22,242 nt of DNA. Source: Clostridia bacterium (GTDB lineage Bacteria; Bacillota_A; Clostridia; Oscillospirales; CAG-272). The position numbers and the translations under genes were made by a program. The notes under the pieces are model-generated. The model ran no database searches, had not been told where the DNA came from, and was given only the letters and a program-made list of their open reading frames with translations. The DNA lies in NCBI GenBank assembly GCA_017652965.1, contig JAGBZZ010000214.1:1-22242 (forward strand), given 5' to 3'. Positions 1 to 6,380 of the stretch are shown piece by piece. How positions within the stretch are numbered: the stretch's first letter is position 1; every line of letters starts with the position of its first letter.

Positions 1-57
1 TATCTGGCCATCGGCGGCGAGGATGAGCTTGGCGGCGTCACAGTCATCACGCTGTAA
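1..57 (+). CDS. 3' end of an unidentified gene
   Basis: The first 18 codons read YLAIGGEDELGGVTVITL and end in TAA. This frame is chosen because it stops just before a strong terminator, while the next frame would read through that terminator. The Gly-rich, short-strand C-terminus is too short to assign to a family, so no function is proposed. The gene starts outside the window. Confidence 0.6.
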   Translation, partial: YLAIGGEDELGGVTVITL

Positions 58-78
58 AGTAACATTTGCAAAAATGAC

Positions 79-108
79 AAAAAGCCGCCCACATTCGGGC
101 GGCTTTTT
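79..108 (+). terminator. Rho-independent terminator of the upstream gene
   Basis: The stem GCCGCCC (84-90) pairs with GGGCGGC (97-103) across a six-base loop and is followed by TTTTT. An A-run on the left extends the stem. It lies 22 bases after the stop of the partial gene. Confidence 0.9.
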
Positions 109-132
109 GCGAAAACAAAATTACGAAGATGC

Positions 133-169
133 AAAAAAGAGGTACTGTGTATGACCACAATACCTCTTT
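133..169 (-). terminator. Terminator of the sugar-catabolic operon
   Basis: AAAGAGGTA (136-144) pairs perfectly with TACCTCTTT (161-169), and TGTG/CACA can close an inner part. Read on the minus strand, the hairpin ends in a run of T (complement of 133-138). It lies about 33 bases past the stop of the isomerase gene, so this spacer holds two terminators facing each other. Confidence 0.8.
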
Positions 170-201
170 CCTTTGCGTTTATGCCCTGCTATCCGGCGTC
201 C

Positions 202-1035
202 TCAAACCTCGGACATCCACTTGATCAGCAGATCCCTCGCCGCGGCAATATCCCGCTTCTGCTGTTCACCCGAGATCTCGCGCTCGATGGTCATCGGGCC
301 CTCGTAGCCAAGCTCGTGCAGGCGCTTGATGATGGCGGGAATGTTGGCGATCCCCTCGCCGACGGGTGCCTGCTTGCCGCCTGCGGCCGTGCTTGTGGGA
401 TAGAAGCCGTCCTTGATGTGGGTGTCGAGGACGTACTGACCGAACATCTCAAGGGCATCCAGCGAGTTGCCGTTGCCATAGAGGATAAGGTTGGCGGTGT
501 CAAAGTTGATGCCACAGTTGCCGGTGCCGATCGCCTCAATGGCGCGCACCACCGTCATCGGGGTCTCCTGGCCGGTCTCAAAGAGGAAGGTCTGCCCGCG
601 CTTTTTCATCTCGCCGCACACATAGCGCAGTGCCGCGATCGTGCCGACAAACTTCGGATCCATGCCATCCGACGGGAGGAAGCCGACGTGCGTGGCGATA
701 TACTTGACCCCGATGATCTCGGCAAAGCGCGAGGCGGCAACCAGGGCTTTCGCGCGCGACTCCCGATACGCCTCGGGCACAAGGCCGATGGTGGCGGGGC
801 CGTAGATGGCATTCCACTCGCGCGGCATATCCCAGCCCGCCCACACGGTGGAGATCACAAAGCCGGTCTCCTCCAGGGCGGCCTTGACGGCCAGCGCGTT
901 CTCGTCCTGATACAGGGTCTCATCCCAGATGCACAGCTGACAGGAGCCAAGCCCCATTTCCTGCGCCTCACGGAATTTGGCAACAAGGTTCATCCCCTTG
1001 GTATAATTGATCAAAACGCCGATCGTATTGTTCAT
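202..1035 (-). CDS. Sugar phosphate isomerase/epimerase (xylose isomerase-like TIM barrel)
   Basis: A 277-residue protein of the AP endonuclease 2/xylose-isomerase-like TIM-barrel family, cytoplasmic, which isomerises or epimerises sugars or sugar-derived acids using a divalent metal. Likely metal ligands are E153 (FLFETGQE), D179 (NFDTAN), H206 (DTHIKD) and E251 (MTIERE), spaced as in this family, with H116 in ATHVGF. The start was set at 1035 because AAGGAG (1045-1050) lies nine bases upstream. The longer reading frame to 1164 would run into the preceding gene and has no SD. It follows the Gfo/Idh/MocA dehydrogenase gene by 22 bases, a common pairing for inositol-like or rare-sugar catabolism. 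The exact substrate cannot be told. Confidence 0.9.
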   Translation of the reverse strand: MNNTIGVLINYTKGMNLVAKFREAQEMGLGSCQLCIWDETLYQDENALAVKAALEETGFVISTVWAGWDMPREWNAIYGPATIGLVPEAYRESRAKALVAASRFAEIIGVKYIATHVGFLPSDGMDPKFVGTIAALRYVCGEMKKRGQTFLFETGQETPMTVVRAIEAIGTGNCGINFDTANLILYGNGNSLDALEMFGQYVLDTHIKDGFYPTSTAAGGKQAPVGEGIANIPAIIKRLHELGYEGPMTIEREISGEQQKRDIAAARDLLIKWMSEV

Positions 1036-1057
1036 TGTCTTTATCTCCTTATAAATA

Positions 1058-2080
1058 TTAGAGTATGATCTTTTCCGACCCGTTGCGGGCGCTTTCGCGA
1101 AGGCGCTCGATAAGGCGCACGGTGGCGGCCGCGCTTTCGGGCGGGTTTTTGCTGTTGACGGCATCCGGGTTAAGGATCAGATTGGCCAGGAACCTGATCT
1201 CGGCGGCCATATGGTTAACGGCAACGATCTCGGGCGTGAAGGGCTCCTTGCCCTCCTCATACACCGTCACGACCCCGCGCTGCTCGACCACCACCTCAGC
1301 CCTTTCAAAGCGGGCACGGTAGCCGGAGGTAAAGGGAACGCCCTTCACCTCATCCCACGAGCCGTCGATCAGCACGTCGCACCCATCGTAGAAGAGGTGC
1401 GAATGCTGCACCTGGTCATCCAGCACACCGGCATTTATGCTGAAGCAGGAGCAGGCCTTGGGCTCACCGAGGAGGTAGCGTGCCATGTCCACGTCATGGA
1501 TATGCATATCAAGGAGGCATCCGCCGCTACGCGAGAAATCGGCAAACCAGTTTTCAAAGCCCCAATCCGGCATCAAGGACATGCGCCGCATCATAAGGCG
1601 GCACAGCTTGCCGTAGCGCCCATCGTCGCAGCAGGCCTTCAGATATTCGTACACCGCGTTGAAGCGCAGGCACTGGCCGATCATCAGACGGCAGCCGCTT
1701 TCTCTCGCGGCGGCCAGCATTTCCTCACAGTCGGCAGAGGATAGCGCCATCGGCTTTTCCGAAAGGACGTGCTTGCCCATCTTCAAAAAGCGGACGGCGT
1801 ACTCCTTGTGGAGGTAGGTGGGCAGACAGATGTCTACCATATCGAACTCCTCGCCGGCAAGAAGTGCGTCAAGCGAGGTGTAGGCGCGTGCCCCGCAGGG
1901 GAGCCCTGCCGCACCCGTGCCGGTATTGATCTCAACCGCATCCGAAAACTTTTTCGGATTGATGTCCAAGGCGGCCACAAGACGGACGGGGGCCTCCTCT
2001 TTTTCAAGGATCGCGTACCCATTGGCGTGCGCATGCCCGATCCCGCCGTAGCCGATCAGGGCAACTCTGACTTCCTTCAT
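1058..2080 (-). CDS. Gfo/Idh/MocA family NAD(P)-dependent oxidoreductase
   Basis: A 340-residue cytoplasmic dehydrogenase that oxidises or reduces sugars, inositols or their derivatives with NAD(P). The N-terminal Rossmann fold begins VALIGYGGIGHAHANGY (residues 6-22), with an acidic residue at D39 after the second strand. The family motif EKP is at 108-110 (HVLSEKPMALS), and the substrate-domain signature GGCLLDMHIHDVD is at 186-198, with H193/H195 and D196/D198 in the usual catalytic area. The length is typical. The start at 2080 is supported by AAGGAG just upstream. It is the first gene of a two-gene operon with the downstream TIM-barrel isomerase, transcribed from a TTGACA promoter and divergent from an AraC regulator that probably controls it. 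The substrate is unknown. Confidence 0.93.
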   Translation of the reverse strand: MKEVRVALIGYGGIGHAHANGYAILEKEEAPVRLVAALDINPKKFSDAVEINTGTGAAGLPCGARAYTSLDALLAGEEFDMVDICLPTYLHKEYAVRFLKMGKHVLSEKPMALSSADCEEMLAAARESGCRLMIGQCLRFNAVYEYLKACCDDGRYGKLCRLMMRRMSLMPDWGFENWFADFSRSGGCLLDMHIHDVDMARYLLGEPKACSCFSINAGVLDDQVQHSHLFYDGCDVLIDGSWDEVKGVPFTSGYRARFERAEVVVEQRGVVTVYEEGKEPFTPEIVAVNHMAAEIRFLANLILNPDAVNSKNPPESAAATVRLIERLRESARNGSEKIIL

Positions 2081-2131
2081 AGTCTCTGCTCCTTTTATTT
2101 TTTAAAACGATATTGCTATTCCACTGTCTTT

Positions 2132-2160
2132 AGGATATAATAAAAACGGAAATTTGTCAA
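2132..2160 (-). promoter_or_regulatory. Promoter of the dehydrogenase-isomerase operon
   Basis: On the minus strand TTGACA (2160-2155) is followed by a 17-base spacer and TATCCT (2137-2132). The -35 overlaps the possible -35 of the divergent AraC gene (TTGTCA, 2154-2159), so the two promoters may compete. Confidence 0.75.
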
Positions 2161-2184
2161 GCCATTATCTTGCAAAGCTATCAT
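2154..2184 (+). promoter_or_regulatory. Possible promoter of the AraC-type regulator
   Basis: TTGTCA (2154-2159) and TATCAT (2179-2184) are separated by 19 bases, longer than ideal. It would place transcription start just before the second copy of the direct repeat at 2188. Weak but the best candidate in this short spacer. Confidence 0.4.
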
Positions 2185-2197
2185 ACGATCTTGCAAA
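2167..2197 (+). promoter_or_regulatory. Direct-repeat operator candidate for the AraC-type regulator
   Basis: ATCTTGCAAA occurs twice without mismatch, at 2167-2176 and 2188-2197. The copies start 21 bp apart, two DNA turns, the same arrangement as the tandem half-sites bound by AraC-family proteins. The second copy abuts the SD of the regulator gene, which suggests autoregulation. Binding by this regulator is an inference. Confidence 0.55.
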
Positions 2198-2210
2198 AAG
2201 GAGAGCTTCT

Positions 2211-3023
2211 ATGAGCAAGCACGAAAGGCATATCCTGTCGGACGGGCGTCTTCCCTTCATCCTGCACGATTACCGATGTCAAAGGGGAGAGGGGGCCGCC
2301 TACAGCAACTGGCACGAGAACCTGGAGCTTTTGTATTTTCTTGAGGGGCGTGCCGCCGTCACCAGCAACGACCTGCGCATTGAGGCCTCAGCGGGTGAGA
2401 TCGCCGTGATCAACGCCAATCACATCCACGCTATCGCCGCCCTGACCCCCATCCGCTATATCGTCCTGATCGTGGATCGCTCGTTTTGTCTTTCCAACCA
2501 TTTCGATACCAACGCCGTCCGCTTCCGCCCCTTGGTGCGTGATTGTGAGATCTCCGGGCTACTTGACCTTTTGACGGCAGAATACCGCGAGGAGGAGGCC
2601 GCCCATCGCATCCCCCTGATCCGCGCGCGGGTGCTTACCGTGCTGGCGCTTCTGCTCTCGCGCTACCGTGAGGAGGAGGGGGTGGGCGCCTACAGCAACC
2701 ACCTGCTTGCCTCGATCAAGCGTGCCCTTGGGCATATCCATGCCGAATATCAGCACCCGCTTACGCTGGATGGGCTGGCCGCCACGGCGGGCATCAGCAA
2801 ATACTATCTTGCGCGCGAGTTTCGCCGTCTGACCGGGATGACGGTGGTCGGCTATCTCAACTCACTGCGGTGCGAAAAGGCCAAGCCCCTGCTTTCGGAG
2901 GGGGGCGAAAGCATTGAGGAGGTCGCACGTGCCGTCGGCTTTTCGGGGGCGACCTATTTTGCACGTGTCTTTAAGGAAAGCGTGGGGATGCTCCCCTCGG
3001 AATACCGTGCCGCCGCACACTGA
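2211..3023 (+). CDS. AraC/XylS-family transcriptional regulator
   Basis: A 270-residue DNA-binding regulator. The N-terminal half (about 15-110) has a cupin-like pattern (YSNWHENLELLYFLEG, then AGEIAVINANHIHAI), the expected ligand-sensing domain. The C-terminal 100 residues hold the two AraC helix-turn-helix units, LTLDGLAATAGISKYYLAREFRR near 185-206 and IEEVARAVGFSGATYFARVFK near 235-255. The ATG at 2211 is preferred over an upstream in-frame ATG at 2154 because AAGGAG (2198-2203) lies seven bases before it and homologous proteins begin near here. It is divergent from the dehydrogenase-isomerase operon and probably activates it in response to the corresponding sugar. Confidence 0.92.
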   Translation: MSKHERHILSDGRLPFILHDYRCQRGEGAAYSNWHENLELLYFLEGRAAVTSNDLRIEASAGEIAVINANHIHAIAALTPIRYIVLIVDRSFCLSNHFDTNAVRFRPLVRDCEISGLLDLLTAEYREEEAAHRIPLIRARVLTVLALLLSRYREEEGVGAYSNHLLASIKRALGHIHAEYQHPLTLDGLAATAGISKYYLAREFRRLTGMTVVGYLNSLRCEKAKPLLSEGGESIEEVARAVGFSGATYFARVFKESVGMLPSEYRAAAH

Positions 3024-3043
3024 GCGTGCCGCCTGGCAAAAGC

Positions 3044-3079
3044 AAAAAGGAGATACCCTTGGCGGGATATCTCCTTTTT
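3044..3079. terminator. Bidirectional terminator between the AraC gene and the YwaF-like gene
   Basis: AAAAAGGAGATA (3044-3055) is the perfect reverse complement of TATCTCCTTTTT (3068-3079). It has a T-run on both strands and sits between two converging genes, so it can serve both. Confidence 0.88.
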
Positions 3080-3092
3080 CTATAGAGAAGCC

Positions 3093-3944
3093 TTACTCGG
3101 CGGAGGGCTTTTTCTTTTCGCTTACGCGGCGGTAGAGGGCGGTAATGCCGACCCGTGCATAATACGCCGCAAAGAAGAGCGCGGCCACCACAAAGCCGAG
3201 GACGAGGATACGCGTCCAGATATCGGGGGCGATCTTCATAAGGACATCCATCAGCGAGCCGCCACCGTCCATCGTGCCGACGGCAAGATAGAGGTAGTTC
3301 GGGTTATAGCCGGGCTCCATATCCGCCACAAGCTCGGGGAATTTGAAGTTGGCAAGGATGGCAAGCGGTGCCAGAACCGCCAGGAAGGCGGCCGCCTTCA
3401 GCATACCGGTCTTTTTAGAGCGGAAGCCGTGCACAAAGGTCATGTAGAATACGGCGATCGGCGGCAGGATATGCTCAAGCCAGAATTGATAGTAACGGTA
3501 GTAGCCGGGGCCCGTCGTAGAAATGACGGCCGGGGTCATAAGCGGGAAAATGCCAAGCGTTAAGGCAATGAAGAAGCAGATATCATACATGGCGCGGCTC
3601 TTTTTGAAGAGCATGATAGCCGCAAAGATGCAGGTCCAACCGCAGATCTGCAGGGGGAGCTTATCCAGGGTGTTGAACTCTCCCAGCTTACCCGGGCCTA
3701 CGTACGAGATCCGCCAATAATAGGACATTTCGCAAATAATCAGGGAAATGCCGAGCGCATACCGAAGATTCTCCTCATGCTTCCAATTGCGGAGCGCCTC
3801 CCGATAGCGGAAGATGAGATAGATCACAACGCCCATAAGAACGATGGGGGCAAAGTGCGCAAGGGACCAGTACTTGAAGTTCCCTTCCTCACCGTACCCA
3901 AAAAAGCCTTCGCTGAAAAAACGTGCCCAAACAAGTCCTTCCAT
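3093..3944 (-). CDS. YwaF/TMEM164-like (TIGR02206-type) integral membrane protein
   Basis: A 283-residue polytopic membrane protein with about seven hydrophobic segments. The core LPLQICGWTCIFAAIMLF (97-113) and the later FWLEHILPPIAVFYMTFVH (154-172) resemble the YwaF/TMEM164 family of bacterial proteins, whose biochemical role is not established. The start at 3944 is chosen for the SD AAAAGGAG about eight bases upstream, and because an upstream in-frame extension to 3995 would begin at the promoter -10. It stands alone with its own promoter and a shared terminator. The positively charged tail (RRVSEKKKPSAE) suggests a cytoplasmic C-terminus. The family call is by motif recall and moderate. 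Confidence 0.75.
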   Translation of the reverse strand: MEGLVWARFFSEGFFGYGEEGNFKYWSLAHFAPIVLMGVVIYLIFRYREALRNWKHEENLRYALGISLIICEMSYYWRISYVGPGKLGEFNTLDKLPLQICGWTCIFAAIMLFKKSRAMYDICFFIALTLGIFPLMTPAVISTTGPGYYRYYQFWLEHILPPIAVFYMTFVHGFRSKKTGMLKAAAFLAVLAPLAILANFKFPELVADMEPGYNPNYLYLAVGTMDGGGSLMDVLMKIAPDIWTRILVLGFVVAALFFAAYYARVGITALYRRVSEKKKPSAE

Positions 3945-3983
3945 GTCAGTCTCCTTTTCAGATATGCAATATTGCCACGGGAT

Positions 3984-4012
3984 ATTATAGCACATCCCGC
4001 GAAGAAATTCAA
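3984..4012 (-). promoter_or_regulatory. Promoter of the YwaF-like gene
   Basis: On the minus strand TTGAAT (4012-4007), a 17-base spacer, then TATAAT (3989-3984) preceded by TGC, an extended -10. Transcription would start about 30 bases before the ATG. Confidence 0.88.
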
Positions 4013-4050
4013 GCCCCGATGCAAATCTTGCCGTTTTTTATCGGATCGGC

Positions 4051-4085
4051 AAAAAAAACGCCGCCGCCCCAAGAGGAGCGGCGGC
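4051..4085 (-). terminator. Terminator of the proline symporter gene
   Basis: GCCGCCGC (4060-4067) pairs with GCGGCGGC (4078-4085). On the minus strand the hairpin is followed by eight T residues (complement of 4051-4058). It lies 22 bases after the symporter stop. Confidence 0.92.
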
Positions 4086-4107
4086 TTCTATTTGGGATAA
4101 AAAGCTC

Positions 4108-5616
4108 TTACTCTTCGACGGCCGTAGCGGCATCGTAGATAGCAAGCACCTCGTCCGAAGGGGCCTTGGTCACAAGCGTGGTGACCACAGCGGCGATCGC
4201 ACCGACGACCGCACCCGGGACGATCTCGTAGATGCCGGTCGGGCCGGTCAGCGCGAAGAGCCAGACAAGGTCCACAATGGCACCGGCGAGGATACCGGCC
4301 AGAGCGCCCGCGTAGTTAAAGCGGCGCCAGAAGAGGGAAAGCACCACCACAGGGCCGAAGGCGGCACCAAAGAGACCCCAGGCATTTTCCACCATGCCCA
4401 TGATGTTAGAGGCCCAGGAATCGGCCTTACCGATACCCGAGGCGGCAATGACAAAGGCGATCACGGTGACGATGGCCACCACGATACGGCCGACCCAAAG
4501 GGTCTCCTTTTCGCTGGCCTTGTTCTTGCGGATCATAGGCTGATACAGGTCACTGGTAAAGGCCGAGGCGGCAACCAGCAGCTGAGAGTCGGCCGTGCTC
4601 ATCGAAGCGGCGATGATGGCCGAAAGAAGGATACCTGCGATAAAGCCGGGGAAGGTGTCCACAACGATCTCGATAAAGATGCGCTCCTGCGTGCCGGGGA
4701 GAAGCTTATCGGCAAGAGAGGCACCGTCCGAAAGGAGGTAGGTACGGCCGAGGATGGCGATAATAGCGGCGGCGCCAAGCGAAAGCACGACCCACACGCA
4801 GGCCACGATCGCCGACTTTTTCACAACCTTTGCATTCTTGATGCCCATAAAGCGAACGAGGATGTGAGGCATGCCGAAATACCCAAGCCCCCAGCCGAGC
4901 CCGCTGACGATCTCAGCAAAGCTGGCCTTGAAGGGGTTCGAGCCGAAGGCGGTGACACCGTCCTTGAAGGCCCCTGCATATACCTCGTTGAAATCACCGA
5001 CCGCCATCACGATCGGAACGATAAGCAGAGCGCAAAGCATCATAATGCCCTGGAAGAAGTCGGTCCAGCACACGGCCTTGTAGCCGCCGAGGAAGGTGTA
5101 AACAAGAACAATGGCGGCAAAGATGGCCATTGCCAGAAGCTCCTTACCCACAAGCGCAGGCAGAACCTTGGTAAAGACGGCCATACCGGCGTTGAAGGCC
5201 GAAGCCACGTACACGGTGAAGCTGATGAGGAAGATCACAGCGCAGGTGATCTTGAGGGCGGGGTTCGAGGAGGCGAAACGGTTGGTCAGATACTGCGGCA
5301 GGGTGATCGAATCGCCCGAGGCCGCCGAGAAGCGGCGCAGGCGGCGGGCAACCAGGATCCAGTTGGCGATGGTACCGAGGGCAAGACCGATACCGATCCA
5401 CACCTGGCCAAGGCCGAAGGCGAGGATCGCCCCCGGGAAGCCCATCAGAAGCCAGCCGGACATATCCGAGGCCTGAGCCGACATAGCCGTGACCCACGGC
5501 CCCATCGCGCGGCCACCGAGGAAGTATTCCTTATCCCCACCCGACTTGGAGCGGAGGAAGAAGAAGAAGCCGATGCCAAGCATCGCAATAAAGTAAAGAA
5601 TAAACGCGACGATCAT
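4108..5616 (-). CDS. putP: Sodium/proline symporter, PutP type
   Basis: A 502-residue member of the sodium:solute symporter family, importing L-proline with Na+ across the cytoplasmic membrane; the length equals that of E. coli PutP. The signature AQASDMSGWLLMGFPGA spans 47-63, with D51 and S53 corresponding to the Na+-site residues Asp55 and Ser57 of E. coli PutP. The second Na+-site helix reads SAIIAASMSTADSQLLVAAS. About thirteen hydrophobic segments are present. The start at 5616 follows AAAGGAT; an in-frame extension to 5670 overlaps the promoter. It is monocistronic. Its neighbour is a TetR gene that ends in its own terminator, so control by that TetR is not implied. Other substrates such as related amino acids are possible. 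Confidence 0.93.
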   Translation of the reverse strand: MIVAFILYFIAMLGIGFFFFLRSKSGGDKEYFLGGRAMGPWVTAMSAQASDMSGWLLMGFPGAILAFGLGQVWIGIGLALGTIANWILVARRLRRFSAASGDSITLPQYLTNRFASSNPALKITCAVIFLISFTVYVASAFNAGMAVFTKVLPALVGKELLAMAIFAAIVLVYTFLGGYKAVCWTDFFQGIMMLCALLIVPIVMAVGDFNEVYAGAFKDGVTAFGSNPFKASFAEIVSGLGWGLGYFGMPHILVRFMGIKNAKVVKKSAIVACVWVVLSLGAAAIIAILGRTYLLSDGASLADKLLPGTQERIFIEIVVDTFPGFIAGILLSAIIAASMSTADSQLLVAASAFTSDLYQPMIRKNKASEKETLWVGRIVVAIVTVIAFVIAASGIGKADSWASNIMGMVENAWGLFGAAFGPVVVLSLFWRRFNYAGALAGILAGAIVDLVWLFALTGPTGIYEIVPGAVVGAIAAVVTTLVTKAPSDEVLAIYDAATAVEE

Positions 5617-5649
5617 GTTGAGTATCCTTTCAAAATGTAATACCCCGTA

Positions 5650-5678
5650 AGTATAGCACACTTTTTGCAAGAATGCAA
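5650..5678 (-). promoter_or_regulatory. Promoter of putP
   Basis: On the minus strand TTGCAT (5678-5673), 17 bases, then TATACT (5655-5650) with TGC just before it (extended -10). The SD and ATG follow about 30 bases on. Confidence 0.85.
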
Positions 5679-5687
5679 TAGAGAACT

Positions 5688-5699
5688 CGTTTCGAAACG
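5688..5699. promoter_or_regulatory. Perfect 12-bp palindrome upstream of the putP promoter
   Basis: CGTTTCGAAACG is its own reverse complement and lies nine bases upstream of the putP -35, between that promoter and the TetR terminator. Its position suits an activator or repressor site, but no partner protein can be named. Confidence 0.4.
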
Positions 5700-5700
5700 G

Positions 5701-5735
5701 AAAAAGAACGGATTACTTAAAAATCCGCTCTTTTT
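5701..5735 (-). terminator. Terminator of the helicase-TetR operon
   Basis: AAAAAGAACGGATT (5701-5714) pairs with AATCCGCTCTTTTT (5722-5735) with one mismatch, and the arm has T-runs in both directions. It lies about 60 bases beyond the TetR stop. Confidence 0.85.
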
Positions 5736-5795
5736 CTTTATATTTCAATAAAAAAACGTATAGACCGAAAACAGAACAAAAAACAGTACAGAAAA

Positions 5796-6380
5796 TTATT
5801 TTTTCGCAAGGCGTATCCCGGCAAGGAATTCCGGCATGGTTTTGCCCGCATAGTCACGCAGGGAATATTCCCCGTTTGAGAGGCACCAATCGTAAAGCAG
5901 GGCCCGCTCGCACATAGCGTACAGCTTAACAATATCCCCGGCCGAGCGCTCGCCCGTCAGCTCGCCGCGCTCCTGCCCGCGCAGGACAATGCGGCGGAGC
6001 AGCTTGTAATACACCCGCTCACGGTCGAGAAGAGACCGCTCCCCCTTGACCATCAGCTGCGCCGAGATCAGGCGGGAAAGCAGGGCCACGTCTACCCGTT
6101 TTTCCACCATATCGAAAAGCTCACGGTTGAGGCGAAGCAAAAGCTCAAAGGAGTCCTCGTCCTCGGTGATCCCCCCCTCCAGCTCCTCGTATTTGGCATC
6201 AAACAGATAGGCAAGCGAGCCAAGAAGCGCATCCTTACTTTCAAAATAATGATAGAAAGAGCCCTTGGAGGTGGCAGACCGCGCGACGATATCCTCCACG
6301 GTGGTACCGTCGTAGCCGACCTCGTAAAACAGCTCCCACGCCGCCTCAACAATGCGGGATTTGGTATTCGAGCGTTTCAT
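5796..6380 (-). CDS. TetR/AcrR-family transcriptional regulator
   Basis: A 194-residue regulator. The N-terminal helix-turn-helix is clear: TKSRIVEAAWELFYEVGYDGTTVEDIVARSATSKGSFYHYFESKDALL covers about 6-53 and matches the TetR family pattern, including the GSFYHYF recognition helix end. The rest is helical and variable, as expected of the ligand-binding and dimerisation domain. The start at 6380 is chosen because it overlaps the helicase stop as ATGA (6377-6380) and has AGGAGGA upstream within the helicase gene; the longer frame to 6407 has no such support. Translation is coupled to the helicase. The gene is likely autoregulatory or acts elsewhere; its ligand is unknown. Confidence 0.92.
   Translation of the reverse strand: MKRSNTKSRIVEAAWELFYEVGYDGTTVEDIVARSATSKGSFYHYFESKDALLGSLAYLFDAKYEELEGGITEDEDSFELLLRLNRELFDMVEKRVDVALLSRLISAQLMVKGERSLLDRERVYYKLLRRIVLRGQERGELTGERSAGDIVKLYAMCERALLYDWCLSNGEYSLRDYAGKTMPEFLAGIRLAKK

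Noticed and set aside
1036..1164. N-terminal extension of the isomerase
   Set aside because: No SD, overlaps the dehydrogenase gene, and the ATG at 1035 has an ideal SD.
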